DNA from: DASTPP01 sp035762175
GTDB taxonomy: Bacteria; Myxococcota_A; Polyangia; Polyangiales; Polyangiaceae
Assembly: GCA_035762175.1 (NCBI GenBank)
Contig: DASTPP010000071.1
Coordinates: 1 to 64,000, forward strand
Direction of reading: 5' to 3'
Length of the DNA stretch: 64,000 nt
The notes beneath the pieces are model-generated. The model ran no database searches. It was not told where the DNA came from and was given only the letters and a program-made list of their open reading frames with translations. The position numbers were made by a program, and so were the translations under genes. Below are positions 41,874 through 51,400 of the stretch, in pieces (positions within the stretch are counted from its first letter, which is position 1; every line of letters begins with the position of its first letter).

Positions 41874-42211
41874 CCCTTCTCCGAGCCATCGCCGCCGTCA
41901 GCGCGCTCGCCGTCGCTGCCTGCTCGCCCGGCCCCGCGCCCGTTTCGAGCTCGCCGCGCGACCCTTCGAACCCCAACGCGCCCGAGGGCGCGTCGCCCCT
42001 GCCGCCCGCGAACGCCCCCGCCGAGGCGCTCGCCGGCGGGCCCGCGCACGATCACGGGCACGGCGCGCCGACCGGCGCAGGTGCCGGGGGCGGGTCCGCG
42101 GGCCTGGGGCAGGCGGCCGCCGCGTACACCTGCCCGATGCACCCCGAAGTCAGCTCGCCCGCGCCGGGGCAGTGCCCCACGTGCGGCATGAACCTCGTAC
42201 CCAAGAAATAA
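41870..42211 (+). CDS. Heavy-metal-binding-domain lipoprotein
   Basis: The 113-aa protein has a signal peptide with lipobox AVAAC (Cys18). A low-complexity middle has a His-rich patch (HDHGHGAP), and the C-terminus is the heavy-metal-binding domain (YTCPMHPEVSSPAPGQCPTCGMNLVPKK) found in copper and silver efflux proteins and at the N-terminus of CopB-type ATPases. Cys and Met residues would bind Cu(I). It is the first clear gene of the cluster with the TolC-type protein 18 bp downstream and the multicopper oxidase, pointing to periplasmic copper capture. Confidence 0.88.
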   Translation: MTLLRAIAAVSALAVAACSPGPAPVSSSPRDPSNPNAPEGASPLPPANAPAEALAGGPAHDHGHGAPTGAGAGGGSAGLGQAAAAYTCPMHPEVSSPAPGQCPTCGMNLVPKK

Positions 42212-42229
42212 CGAAGAGGGACGCGACCG

Positions 42230-43735
42230 ATGCCCGGGAACCTCACCCGCCTCGCCGGGGCCGCCGTCCTGGCCCTTACCGCACTGGCGGGCTGCGCCTC
42301 GACCTCGGCGTCGCCCGCCTTCCGTGACGTGGCCGACGCCGTCGAGGCGCGCTCGGGCCACCGACCCCGCTGGAGCCAGGGCACGGCCGACGATCGGCAG
42401 GCCGAGGCGGCCATCGAGCGGCTGCTCTCGAGAGAGCTGAGCGTCGACGCCGCCGTGCAGGCCGCGCTGCTCGGCAACCCCTCGCTGCGATCGACCTTCG
42501 AAGAGCTGTCGATCGCGCAGGCCGACCTCGTGCAGGCCGGCCTCTTGAAGAACCCGGTCTTCGGCGTCGGCGCGACGGCGTGGGAGCAAGAGCACATCGA
42601 CCCGAACCTCTTCTTCACGGTCGAGCAAGACTTTCTCGATCTCGTCACGATGCCGATGCGCAAGCGCGTCGCGGCCACGCAGCTCGAGGCGACCAAGCTG
42701 CGGGTGGGCGACCGCGTGCTCGCGCTCGCCGCCGAGGTGCGCAAGGCGTTCTACGAGGCGCAGGCGGCCGAGCAGGTGCTCGCGATGCGGCGGCTGATCA
42801 GCGAGGCGGCCGAGGCGTCGGCCGAGCTCGCCCGCCGCCAGCACGAGGCCGGCACCATGAGCGATCTCGCCTTCACCACCGAGCTCGGCCTCGCCTCGCA
42901 GGTGCGGCTCGACCTCAAGCGCAGCGAGGGCGAGGCGGCGGTGGCCCGCGAGCACCTGACGCGCCTGATGGGCGTCTGGGGCACGCGGACGGGCTGGCGG
43001 CTCGGCCCGAAGCTGCCCGAGCTGCCGCGCGAGGAGGTGCCGCTCGAGCGGCTCGAGGCGATTGCCATCGACAAGCGCCTCGACGTCGCGGCGGCGCGGC
43101 GCGAGCTGCAGGCCGTCGGGTCGATGCTCTCGCTCTCGAAGTCGACGCGCTGGACGGGCTTCGTCAACGTCGAGGTCGAGGCCGCCCGGCTGCGCGGCGA
43201 CAAGCGCATTTCGTTCGGGCCCCGCGCCTCGCTCGAGCTGCCCCTCTTCGACCAACGGCAGGCGGCCGTCGCCCGGCTCGAGTCGCTCGAGCGAACGAGC
43301 CGGAACGAGCTTCATAGGCTCTCGATCGACGCCCGCTCGGAGGTGCGCGAGGCGAGGGCCCGCCTCGTCACGGCGCGCGCGATGGTCGAAGAGTACGGCG
43401 GCGTGCTCGTGCCGCTGCGCGAGAACATCGTCAAGTATTCGCAAGAGCAGTACGACGCCATGCTGCTCGGCGTCTACCAGCTCTTGGCCGCCAAGCAGAG
43501 CGAGTTTGCCACCTACCGCGAGTACATCGAGGCCCTGCGCGACTACTGGGTCGCGCGGAGCGATCTCGAGCGCGCCGTCGGCACCCGCCTCGGCCCCGTG
43601 ACGGCCCGGCCCCCCGCCGCCTCGCCCGTGCCCGCTGCCTCGCCCGCGCCGCAAGGCCGCCCCGCGCACCCGGCGCCGTCACCCTCGCCGGCCGCCGTCA
43701 GTGCCTCGGCTCCCCCTGCCGCCGCGCCCGCCTAG
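42230..43735 (+). CDS. TolC-family outer-membrane efflux protein
   Basis: The 501-aa lipoprotein (lipobox ALAGC, Cys22) has the two long coiled-coil repeats of the outer-membrane efflux family. The first contains DAAVQAALLGNPSLRSTFEELSIAQADLVQAGLLKNP; the second lies around DKRLDVAAARRELQAVGSMLSL and QEQYDAMLLGVYQLLAAKQSE. Trimers would form an outer-membrane exit duct. No RND pump or membrane-fusion gene is next to it, so it may use a pump elsewhere or act with the neighbouring copper proteins. The last 40 residues are Pro/Ala-rich. It is 24 bp ahead of the multicopper oxidase. Confidence 0.9.
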   Translation: MPGNLTRLAGAAVLALTALAGCASTSASPAFRDVADAVEARSGHRPRWSQGTADDRQAEAAIERLLSRELSVDAAVQAALLGNPSLRSTFEELSIAQADLVQAGLLKNPVFGVGATAWEQEHIDPNLFFTVEQDFLDLVTMPMRKRVAATQLEATKLRVGDRVLALAAEVRKAFYEAQAAEQVLAMRRLISEAAEASAELARRQHEAGTMSDLAFTTELGLASQVRLDLKRSEGEAAVAREHLTRLMGVWGTRTGWRLGPKLPELPREEVPLERLEAIAIDKRLDVAAARRELQAVGSMLSLSKSTRWTGFVNVEVEAARLRGDKRISFGPRASLELPLFDQRQAAVARLESLERTSRNELHRLSIDARSEVREARARLVTARAMVEEYGGVLVPLRENIVKYSQEQYDAMLLGVYQLLAAKQSEFATYREYIEALRDYWVARSDLERAVGTRLGPVTARPPAASPVPAASPAPQGRPAHPAPSPSPAAVSASAPPAAAPA

Positions 43736-43759
43736 GCGCACCAGCACTAGGAACCCGCC

Positions 43760-44983
43760 ATGATTCGATCGTTTTACCGCACTCTCCTGGGCATCTTGGC
43801 CCTCGTGCTCGCCCTCGTGCCGGGGGCCGCGAGCGCCCAGAACGCCGGCGCCCGCCTGCCCTACACCCCTGTCGTTATGCCCAACGGCTCGACGCTGGCG
43901 TACACGATGAAGAACGGCGTCAAAGAGTTTCGCCTCACGGCCGAGCCGGTCAAGCGCGAGTTCGCGCCGGGCATGGTCGTCAACACCTGGGGCTACAACG
44001 GCCAGACGCCGGGGCCCGTCCTCGAGGCGGTCGAGGGCGACCGCGTTCGCGTCTACGTGACGAACAAGCTGCCCGAGCGCACCAGCGTGCACTGGCACGG
44101 CATCTTGCTGCCGAACGGCATGGACGGCGTCGCCGGCCTGAACCAGCCGCACATCGAGCCGGGCGAGACCTACGTCTACGAGTTCACCCTCAAGCAGAAC
44201 GGCGTGTACATGTACCACCCGCACTCGGACGAGATGGTGCAGATGGCCCTGGGCATGTCGGGCTTCTTCGTCATTCACCCCCGGGCGCCGCGCGAGCGCG
44301 TCGACCGGCACTTCGTCGTGATGCTGCACGAGTGGTACGTCGAGCCGGGCACGGCGACGCCGAACCCCAACGTCATGAACGACTTCAACCTCTTCACCTT
44401 CAACGCCCGGGTCTGGCCGGGCACCGACCCTTGGGTTGTGAAGAAGGGCGAGCGGGTGCGCTTCACGTTCGGCAACCTCTCGATGGACAGCCACCCGATT
44501 CATGTGCACGGCTACACCTTCGAAGAGGTCGCGACCGACGGCGGCCCCTCGCCGAAGGCCTCGCGGCGGCCCGAGACGACGGTGAACGTGCCGGTCGGCT
44601 CGACGCGCACGGTCGAGCTGGTCGCGAACGAGGTCGGCGACTGGGCCTTTCATTGCCACAAGTCGCACCACACGATGAACGCCATGGGCCACGACGTGCC
44701 CAACCTGCTCGGCGTCAAGCAGGGCGGCGTCGAGGCGAAGATTCGAACGATCTTGCCGGGCTACATGGCGATGGGCGAGACCGGCATGGGCAACATGCAT
44801 GAGATGGGGCGCCCGAAGAACACGCTGCCGATGATGACCGGCACCGGGCCCTTCGGCCCGGTCGAGATGGGCGGCATGTTCACCGTGCTCAAGGTGCGCG
44901 AGGGGCTGACGAGCTACGCCGACCCGGGCTGGTACAAGCACCCGGCCGGCACCGTGGCCCGTAAGATTGAGGCCCCCAAGTAG
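43760..44983 (+). CDS. Multicopper oxidase
   Basis: The 407-aa secreted enzyme (signal peptide ending GAASAQ) carries the four copper-ligand motifs: HWHG (residue about 112), YHPHSDE (152), HPIHVHGY (245) and HCHKSHHTM (298), the last including the type-1 site Cys. A Met/Gly-rich segment (MAMGETGMGNMHEMG) near 335 may bind extra Cu(I). The family oxidises Cu(I) or organic substrates with oxygen; with its neighbours it most likely detoxifies periplasmic copper. At about 400 residues it is shorter than CueO or CopA. Preceded by GGAACC close to the ATG at 43760. Confidence 0.93.
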   Translation: MIRSFYRTLLGILALVLALVPGAASAQNAGARLPYTPVVMPNGSTLAYTMKNGVKEFRLTAEPVKREFAPGMVVNTWGYNGQTPGPVLEAVEGDRVRVYVTNKLPERTSVHWHGILLPNGMDGVAGLNQPHIEPGETYVYEFTLKQNGVYMYHPHSDEMVQMALGMSGFFVIHPRAPRERVDRHFVVMLHEWYVEPGTATPNPNVMNDFNLFTFNARVWPGTDPWVVKKGERVRFTFGNLSMDSHPIHVHGYTFEEVATDGGPSPKASRRPETTVNVPVGSTRTVELVANEVGDWAFHCHKSHHTMNAMGHDVPNLLGVKQGGVEAKIRTILPGYMAMGETGMGNMHEMGRPKNTLPMMTGTGPFGPVEMGGMFTVLKVREGLTSYADPGWYKHPAGTVARKIEAPK

Positions 44984-45281
44984 CCTACCCCGGGCCCGGG
45001 CGGGGCACGCAGGCGACGGCCGATTTGGCGTCCGCGCTCGTCGAGCGGGCGATCGGGGTCGAGCCAATGTGCGCGAACCTCGATCCCGACACGAGGGCCC
45101 GCCGACGGGGCCTTCATGGCTCCCGACGGAGCGAGCGGGTCCGCCCCCCGTCCGTCGACGCCGGGGCCCGACGTGAGGCTGGCCGCCCGGCGTGGCTGCG
45201 GCGCGGGGGGCGCGACGTCGGCGCTTGCCGGCGCCGGACGGTCGCGCGTAGGGTGGTGCCGAGGCGCGAAGGGCTCGAACC
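44984..45281. terminator. GC-rich palindrome after the copper cluster
   Basis: The sequence CCCCGGGCCCGGGCGGGG at 44988-45005 follows the multicopper oxidase stop by a few bases and could form a terminator-type stem, but there is no T-run. The rest of the gap (to 45281) holds no gene. Confidence 0.3.
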
Positions 45282-45998
45282 ATGGGCGAATGGCAGCACT
45301 CTCGCGCCCGCACGGTGGCCGTCGGCGGCGCTCTGGCGGCTCTAGTTGGCCTCGCGCTGAGCGGGGGCTTCAAGAGCAAGGGTTCGTCCGCCGCCCTCGC
45401 GCCCGCCCCCGTGACGGACGAGGGCCGGCCTGTCGCCATGAGCTCCGTCGCGGTGGCGGCGCCCCCCGCTTCTGCGCTGGCGCCGCCAGCGACGGCCGAG
45501 GCGGCCGAGACGGCAGAGGTGGCGCACCCCGCGGCGGTGGTGGAGGCGGGGCACCCCGCGGCGGTGGCGGAGGCGGCGCACCCCGCGGTGGGCACGCCCA
45601 CAGCGGCGAGCGCGCCCAGGGCGGTCGGGGTGCATAGCGCGGCAGGTGCGCCCACGGTGGCTGGGGTGCCGGCAGCGGCGGGTGCGCCCGTGACGGGGGG
45701 TACGCTCACGAAGGCGGGGGCACCGCCGGCGGGCGGTACGCTCACGACGGCCGGGGCGCCCACGGTGGCCAGGGCGCCAGGAGCCGCCACTGCGCCCGCG
45801 GCGGCTGGGGCCGTTGCCCCTGTGGCGATGGGCACCCCATCTCGCCCCGACGCTCAACGACAGGCGCCCCAGGGTGCTCCCAGGCGCAAAGGGACGACCG
45901 AGGCCGACGCGCTCATGGCACTCTGCCGGGACGCCGGTGACAGCCAATGCGCTCGCTGGGTCGCCCGCCGCCTCCGGCCGCACACGGCCCCCCCCTGA
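45282..45998 (+). CDS. Membrane-anchored low-complexity Ala/Pro protein
   Basis: This 238-aa frame has an N-terminal hydrophobic segment (TVAVGGALAALVGLALSGG) and then a long Ala/Val/Pro/Gly-rich region with imperfect repeats (VEAGHPAAVAEAAHPAV, then AGAPTVAGVPAAAGAP). A short C-terminal module, ADALMALCRDAGDSQCARWVARRL, has two Cys and looks folded. It is probably anchored in the inner membrane with a flexible periplasmic stalk. No family is recognised. The strong bias could also let a non-coding frame stay open, so it is only likely. Confidence 0.55.
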   Translation: MGEWQHSRARTVAVGGALAALVGLALSGGFKSKGSSAALAPAPVTDEGRPVAMSSVAVAAPPASALAPPATAEAAETAEVAHPAAVVEAGHPAAVAEAAHPAVGTPTAASAPRAVGVHSAAGAPTVAGVPAAAGAPVTGGTLTKAGAPPAGGTLTTAGAPTVARAPGAATAPAAAGAVAPVAMGTPSRPDAQRQAPQGAPRRKGTTEADALMALCRDAGDSQCARWVARRLRPHTAPP

Positions 45999-46093
45999 CA
46001 CGGGCGACGAGGGCGGCGCGTCGTCAGGACGGCAAACCCGAAGGGAGGCCGGCGCGGTGTCTGGGCGGCGGGCTCGGGGCTCGCCGGCAGCCC

Positions 46094-46771
46094 TCAGCCC
46101 GCGTCGGGCGCCGGCGCGATGAGCTCGGGCCCGTTGTGCTTCGGATCGTTGACGAGGCGCGAGACCGGCCACGCCCGCATCGACTTCGAGGGCAGGGGCC
46201 GCAAGAGCGGCTCGAGGTCGGCCGGGGCGGCCTCGCCCGGCTCGAGCCAGGCCTTGAACGCGGCGGGCGGCACGATGACGGGCATGCGGTCGTGCACCGG
46301 CTGCACCACCTTGTTTGCCTTCGTCGTGAGCAGCGCGATGCCCGGGTGCTCGGCCCCCTCGGGGTCGCGCCACAGGTCGAAGATGCCGGCGAACGCGAAG
46401 GGGCGGCCGCCCTCGAGCTCGAAGTACCAGGGCACCTTGCCGCCCTTGCCTGGGGCCTCGGCCCACTCGTAGAAGCCGTCGGCGAAGACGAGGCAGCGGT
46501 GCCGGCGGAGCGCCTCGCGAAACGAGGGCTTCTCGGCGGCCGTCTCGCTGCGCGCGTTGATGAGCCCCTTCGGCTCTTTCGCCCAGCGCGGCACGAGGCC
46601 CCAGTGCATCGCCCGCGCCGTCATCGCCCCGTCGTTGGGCAGGGCGAGGACGTCTTGCGAGGGCGCGACATTGTAACGCGGCGGGCCCGAGAGCTCGCCC
46701 GGGAAGAGCACGCCCGGGAAGGCCTTGGCCAGGGCGTCGAGCCCGCACTTCTGCACGAAGCGTCCGCACAT
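46094..46771 (-). CDS. SRAP-domain (YedK/HMCES-type) abasic-site protein
   Basis: The 225-aa protein has all SRAP features: an N-terminal MCGR with the catalytic Cys2, NVAPSQ, HWGLVPRW, NARSET, a short DGFYEW motif with the catalytic Glu, and HDRMPVIV with the conserved His. The domain covalently traps abasic sites in single-stranded DNA and protects them during replication. Cytosolic and stand-alone; the neighbours are unrelated. The ATG at 46771 is fixed by the need for Cys at position 2. Confidence 0.95.
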   Translation of the reverse strand: MCGRFVQKCGLDALAKAFPGVLFPGELSGPPRYNVAPSQDVLALPNDGAMTARAMHWGLVPRWAKEPKGLINARSETAAEKPSFREALRRHRCLVFADGFYEWAEAPGKGGKVPWYFELEGGRPFAFAGIFDLWRDPEGAEHPGIALLTTKANKVVQPVHDRMPVIVPPAAFKAWLEPGEAAPADLEPLLRPLPSKSMRAWPVSRLVNDPKHNGPELIAPAPDAG

Positions 46772-46916
46772 GGGTGGAAGGTAGCGCCCGCGCGGGCCGC
46801 GCGCCGCTGCGCCCGGACCCCCGACGGGGGAGGGGGGGGCGGTTTTATGTCTGCCCCGCCGCCCCCCGGGCGCGGGGGCACGGAGGCGCCGCGCAGGCAG
46901 AGCGGGCTACGTGGTA

Positions 46917-47230
46917 AGAGCCGTGCCAAGGTCGTGCTCCATGCGAAGATACGCGGCCCTCGTTTTGGCGTTGAGCTCGGGCTCGGCCTTCGTGGGTCGT
47001 CACCAGGCGCCGCCGCCGCCGCTGCCGCGGTCGGCCGGGACGCGCACCTTCGGCAGCTTCGCCGCGCGCCCGCGCGGCGCCACCCAGTCGACCGCCGGGC
47101 GGCTCTGCCCCTGCTCGTCTTCGACCAGGAGGCAACCCCGAAAGCGGATGACGTAATCCCACCCGAGCGCGCCGAGCTCTGACCTGTGTCGGCGGCGTTC
47201 GCCTCGCTCGCGCGGGCCGCGCTCTCGCCC
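46917..47230 (-). pseudogene. IS4-like transposase remnant
   Basis: A minus-strand frame reads ELGALGWDYVIRFRG, EDEQGQSRPAVDWV, GRAAKLPKVRV before a stop near 46997-47000. This matches a stretch of IS4-type transposases (LGWxYVIRxR...WV...GRAxxL). The rest of the transposase, including most of the catalytic residues, is missing. The fragment lies between two unrelated genes and has no start codon. Confidence 0.55.
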
Positions 47231-47246
47231 GAGCGGCGCGGGCGCG

Positions 47247-47924
47247 TCAACCGCAGTTCGCGACGCAGGCGGTATAGATCTGAACGACCGAGGGGATCAG
47301 CCACGGCGCGAAGATGGATACGAGTACCATGCTCGACGCGAACTGCCCCTCGCAGGCCTGGATGCAGGTCGCGGTCGACGCGAGCGCCGCCCGGCCGCCA
47401 TCGATGGCCTCGGCCGACCCGCTGAAGAAGGCCGAGGTCGGCACCATCTCGACGAGCCTCGGGTCGACGCCGGCGTCTCGCAGGGCAAGGCGCAGCTCGG
47501 GCAAGAGCGCCACCTCGGGCGCCGCCCTGAGCGCGTCCAGCGGGCCCCCGTCGCCCTCGAACGCGAGGCCACCGCTCGCCGCGTCGAACACGACGCCACG
47601 GCCGTTGATCTCGAGCCTCTGGTCGGCCTCGCGTGCGACGATGGTGAGCGTCGGCGCCCCGCTCGCGTCGAACACCCGGAAGCTCGGGCCCGACGGGGGC
47701 CGGGCCACCTCGAAGCCGAACTGGCCGTCGCCCGCGGCGAAGGTGCCGGCCGCCCGCTCGGGCGCGTTGACCGAGAGGGCGAGCGGCCCTCGCGCCTCTT
47801 CGGCGGCCGGCGCGGCGCCGTCGCCGTCGCCGTCGGGGGCCGCGGGCTCGGCGCTGCAGGCGCTGAGGGTGGCGAGCACGATGATCGACGCAATGGTTCG
47901 CAGGTTGGTTCCGAAAATCGACAT
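47247..47924 (-). CDS. Lipoprotein next to the Tc-like locus
   Basis: The 225-aa protein has a lipobox (LSAC, Cys23) and an Asp/Ala-rich linker (DGDGDGAAP). The domain after it contains strands with LALSVNAPERAAGTF, FGFEVARPPSGPSFRVFDASG and LEINGRGVVFD, then ELRLALRDAGVDPRLVEMVPTSAFF. It ends with Cys-flanked hydrophobic sequence (CIQACEGQF...CVANCG). It shares a loose pattern and a duplicated 92-bp upstream element with the lipoprotein at 60036, suggesting paralogy. It is the last minus-strand gene after the TcB-TcC-like gene. Function is unknown; an accessory or immunity role is possible. Start ATG at 47924. Confidence 0.75.
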   Translation of the reverse strand: MSIFGTNLRTIASIIVLATLSACSAEPAAPDGDGDGAAPAAEEARGPLALSVNAPERAAGTFAAGDGQFGFEVARPPSGPSFRVFDASGAPTLTIVAREADQRLEINGRGVVFDAASGGLAFEGDGGPLDALRAAPEVALLPELRLALRDAGVDPRLVEMVPTSAFFSGSAEAIDGGRAALASTATCIQACEGQFASSMVLVSIFAPWLIPSVVQIYTACVANCG

Positions 47925-48084
47925 GATGGCGGTCTCTCCCTCTCGACGGCTCTCGACACGCAAGGACGCCCCACGGCGGCGGCCGACGTACGGCGCCGCG
48001 GGGCGGACGGGGCGGTGGGCGAAGATGCCCCGGGGCACGGACGTGCCCGGGTTCTGTCGTCCGGGCCGGGGAGCGCTCGCGGCC

Positions 48085-48176
48085 GAGCTCTTCATGCCCT
48101 CTCGCCCCCTTCTGAAGAGGTAGAGAGCGGCGCGCGGCTTTGTGATCGTCACCGCGAGAACTTTTTGTGCGCCCTC
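48085..48176 (-). promoter_or_regulatory. Duplicated 92-bp upstream element, copy 1
   Basis: This block aligns without gaps to 61260-61351, about three quarters identical by eye. Shared blocks are CCCCTTCTGAAG.GGTAGAGA and GGCTTTGTGATCG. It lies about 160 bases upstream of the lipoprotein at 47924. The orientation relative to that gene is the same as for copy 2. It is a candidate promoter or operator. Confidence 0.6.
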
Positions 48177-48228
48177 AGACGGCCTGGGCCTCGAGGGGGG
48201 CGAACCCCGCTTGGGCCCCTACCTGTGT

Positions 48229-48259
48229 CCGTCGGGTCGCCGCGGGCGGCGCCCGACGG
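48229..48259 (-). terminator. Hairpin downstream of the TcB-TcC-like gene
   Basis: Eight-base arms (48229-48236 and 48252-48259) enclose a further GC-pairing core (CGCCG...CGGCG). No T-run follows on the minus strand, so a factor-dependent terminator or an RNA-stabilising stem is more likely than an intrinsic terminator. Confidence 0.4.
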
Positions 48260-48477
48260 GTGATGGGGGTCAAGCGCGAGGCGGCGCGGCCGCGCCAGCG
48301 CCTTCAGACCACCAAAGGGGGGCTAGGCGAGCGCTTTCGCCCCGAGGGTGCGTCAGGGGCAGGTCCGAAAGCCCGCGCGGGACGGCCCGCGACCCGCTCG
48401 CGCGCGAGTGGCTTCCCGGGGGGCAGCTCCTTCCTCGCGGCCCGCTTGGGCTGCGAGAAGGGCGCCGGCCCGCACCC

Positions 48478-51400
48478 TCACCTTTGCTCGGCGGGAGATA
48501 CGTCCATGGGCTCGGCGAGCTTGTCGATCGTCGTCTCACGAAATTGGTAGACTTTTCCGACGTTCACGTCGCCGTCCTTGCCCTTCGTGTAGCTGTAAAT
48601 TTCGTACGAAGGGTACCCGTCGTGGAGCGAGCCCGGCAATACCGACACTCGGCCGTCGCGAGACACTTTGAGGTTGAACTTGAAGTCGATGCTCTCCGAG
48701 GGCGAGAACGGCACGTGCCAAAGCCGGTGGCCGTTGATGGCTTTGCCCGACACCGAGAACGTGAGGTTGCCTTGCTTGTCCAACGTCTCGTCGCCGACGC
48801 TCGCCTCGGCCTTGCCGGTCAGGTCGGGCGCGAAATCTACCTTGCTGACGCCGGAGACCGTCTCGTTGTGAATGCGCCGTTCGGATTTCGCGAAGTCGAC
48901 CACCAGCGACGTTCGGCTACGAAACGTCGACTGCGAGTCGTTCGGCGCGAACGTTCGGTTGTCGCCGAACCCCAGATAGCTCAAGCCGTTTTTCCACAGG
49001 CTGTCGCCCAGTCGCTTGCTGGCGATGAACGTGTCGATGCAAATGCCCACCTGCCCCGCCTTGAGGTCCGCCGGGACCGCGCAACCCCCGCTCGGGTCGA
49101 CGAAGCGAAGGGGGTTGTCGTTGGCGTAGGCGTACGGGTTGCCGGCGGCGAAGCCGCCGTTCAAGCTCTGCTCCGGCCACCGGAGCGCCTCCGGGTCGGG
49201 GCTCGCCCAGACGCCGAGCTCGAGGGCGAGGGCGCGTTTGCCGATCACGTCGATTCCCGTGGCTCGGTCGCGCGTGCCGCTCGCGTACACTTTGTCCTCG
49301 GGGGCGGTGTCCCAGCGCGTCGGGCCGAAGGGGTGGGCGGCGAACGAGCCGAGCGGCGAGCCCTTGCCGGAGGCGGCTTCGAGCAGAGAGCCGATGCGGT
49401 CGGTGAAGAGGAGGGTGTCGTCGTCCGAGAGGGTCTCGATGCTGCCGCCCTGCGGCGGTGCGCCCTCGCTGCCCCCGTCGCAGCAGCACCCGGTGGCGAG
49501 CACGACCAGCGCGGCGGCGGGGGCCCAGCGCGCGAGGCGGCGGCGCTGCGTGAAGGCGAGCACCCAAAGCAGCGTCATGCCGAGCGCGAAGGTCGAGGCC
49601 TGGCGCGCCAGTGCGACGAGCCAGACGGGGTAGTCGACGTCGGGCTCATCGTCGGGGCCGGGGCCCGCGCCGGCGGACGCGCCGTTCGTGTCCGATAGCC
49701 GCACGACCCGGCGGCCCCCGTGCACGAGGTAGCGCACGAGCTTGCCGTCGCGCACCTCGCTCCAGGCGTCGACGAAGTGCGTGCGCTTCTGGGCCCCGTC
49801 CCCCGCGCGCTCCACGCGGATCCGGCGCTCGCCCTCGGCGTCGTAGGTGCTTTCGACCGAAGGACCGCTCGCGAGCGATACGACGGCGAGGCGGTCGACC
49901 GCCGTCCAGCGGTAGGTGCGCTCCCCGTCGCCCGTCATCCGACCGAGTGCGTCGTAGGCGATATGCCGCCCGCCCAAGCCGGTAAGGGCGTGAGGGCCGG
50001 CGCCCTCGCCGAAGGTCATCGGGCCGGCGTGCTGGGCCGGGTCGGTGCTCGTGCGCTCGACGGCATTACCGCTCGGCGAGTAGGCCCACCGGGTGGCGCC
50101 CCACGCGCCCCTCGCCTGGGTCAGGCGGTAGAAGTTGTCGTAGAGGTAGACCTCCGAGCGGTCGTGGATAGCGTCGACCCCGGGGCGCTCGTCGCGCGCC
50201 CCCGTCAGGTTGCCCGCACCGTCGTAGTCCCAGCGCAAGGCGATGAGGGGCGAGCCGTCTGCTGCCAGCACCCGGTAGCCGTCACGGCGGCGGTCTTCGT
50301 CGTAGTGGCTCTGCTCGACGACGCCGGTCGCGTACCGGCGTTCGACCTCGGCGCCGTCGCCGTCGTACTCGATTCGTAGCGCGCCCTCGCCGTAACCCGC
50401 GAGTTGCCCGCGCAAGTTTCTGTGAATGGTGATGGAAGAGCCGTCGGGGAAGCGGTGCCAGTCTTCGCGGTCTTGGTCGTCGTAGCCGCTCTCGACCACG
50501 TAGGTCCGACCTTCGATGGCCCGGGTCGAGCGCGCGACGCGGCCGCGCTCGTCGTGCTCGGTCTCGACCGAGCCGCTCGGGTCGCGCACGCGTACGAGCC
50601 GCGCCGCCCCCCACTCGGTCGCCGGCGCGTCCGGCTCGTCGCCCCAGGTCTTTTCGACCTCGGGGGCGCCGTCGCCGTCCCAGTCTTGGGTGCGCTCGCG
50701 GCCGGCGAGGTCGTACGTCCAGCGTCGCACCGAGCCGTCAGGGCGGCGGTGCTCGACGAGATCGCCGGCGGCGTAGACGAAGCGGTGCTCGCCCTGGTCG
50801 GGGTCGGCGGCGAGGGTGCGCCGGCCCGCGCCGTCGTACTCGTAGCGACTCGCATGCCCCTCGGGGTCGATCTTCGTAACGAGGCGGCCAGCCGCGTCGT
50901 AGGCGGCCCGCTGCGAGAAGACGACCCCGCCGAGCGTTCGCGCGGTCTCGACCGCGCGGCCGAGCCCGTCGGTCTTCTTGACCACGGGCGTGTGCTCGTA
51001 GGGTGAGGCGGGGTCGTTCTGCGCGCCGTCCCAGGTCAAGGTGGCCCGGGGCGCGTAGGCGGTGCGGTCTTCGAGGCCCATCGTCGAGCGGGTCGAGACC
51101 GCGCGGCCGAGCGCGTCGCGGCGAATCGTGCTGCCGGGCGCCTCGTCGAGCAGGGGCGGGGCGCCGTGCTCGGCGGGGCCGACGAAGCGGGAGCGCAGCG
51201 AGCGCCGGGCGTTGCCGCGGGCGTCGAGCAGCGACACGCCGGCGAGCACCCAGCGCCCCTCGCCCTCGCGGGTGAGGGCGCCGCGCTTGCGGCCGAGGCC
51301 GTCGTAGAGCTCTTCGGTGCGCTCGAGCTCGTCGCGGCCCTGGTGAATGCGGGCCTCGGTGATGACGCGCGAGAGGGGCGAGCCCTGCACGTACGAATAG

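Larger units (their letters stand above)
47925..48477. other. Intergenic region between Tc-like gene and lipoprotein
   Basis: This 553-base gap has no convincing gene; in particular, no obvious immunity gene follows the Tc-like C-subunit. It contains the 92-bp duplicated element (48085-48176) and a strong hairpin with arms CCGTCGGG/CCCGACGG at 48229-48236 and 48252-48259, about 220 bases after the stop of the minus-strand Tc-like gene. Confidence 0.55.

Noticed and set aside
45030..45110. tRNA-like T-arm in ATCGGGGTCGAGCCAATG
   Set aside because: The arm does not pair, and no acceptor or anticodon stem could be built around it.
46911..47156. Plus-strand small secreted protein (RRYAALVLALSSGSAF)
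   Set aside because: It overlaps a minus-strand transposase remnant that better explains the sequence, and it has no conserved region.
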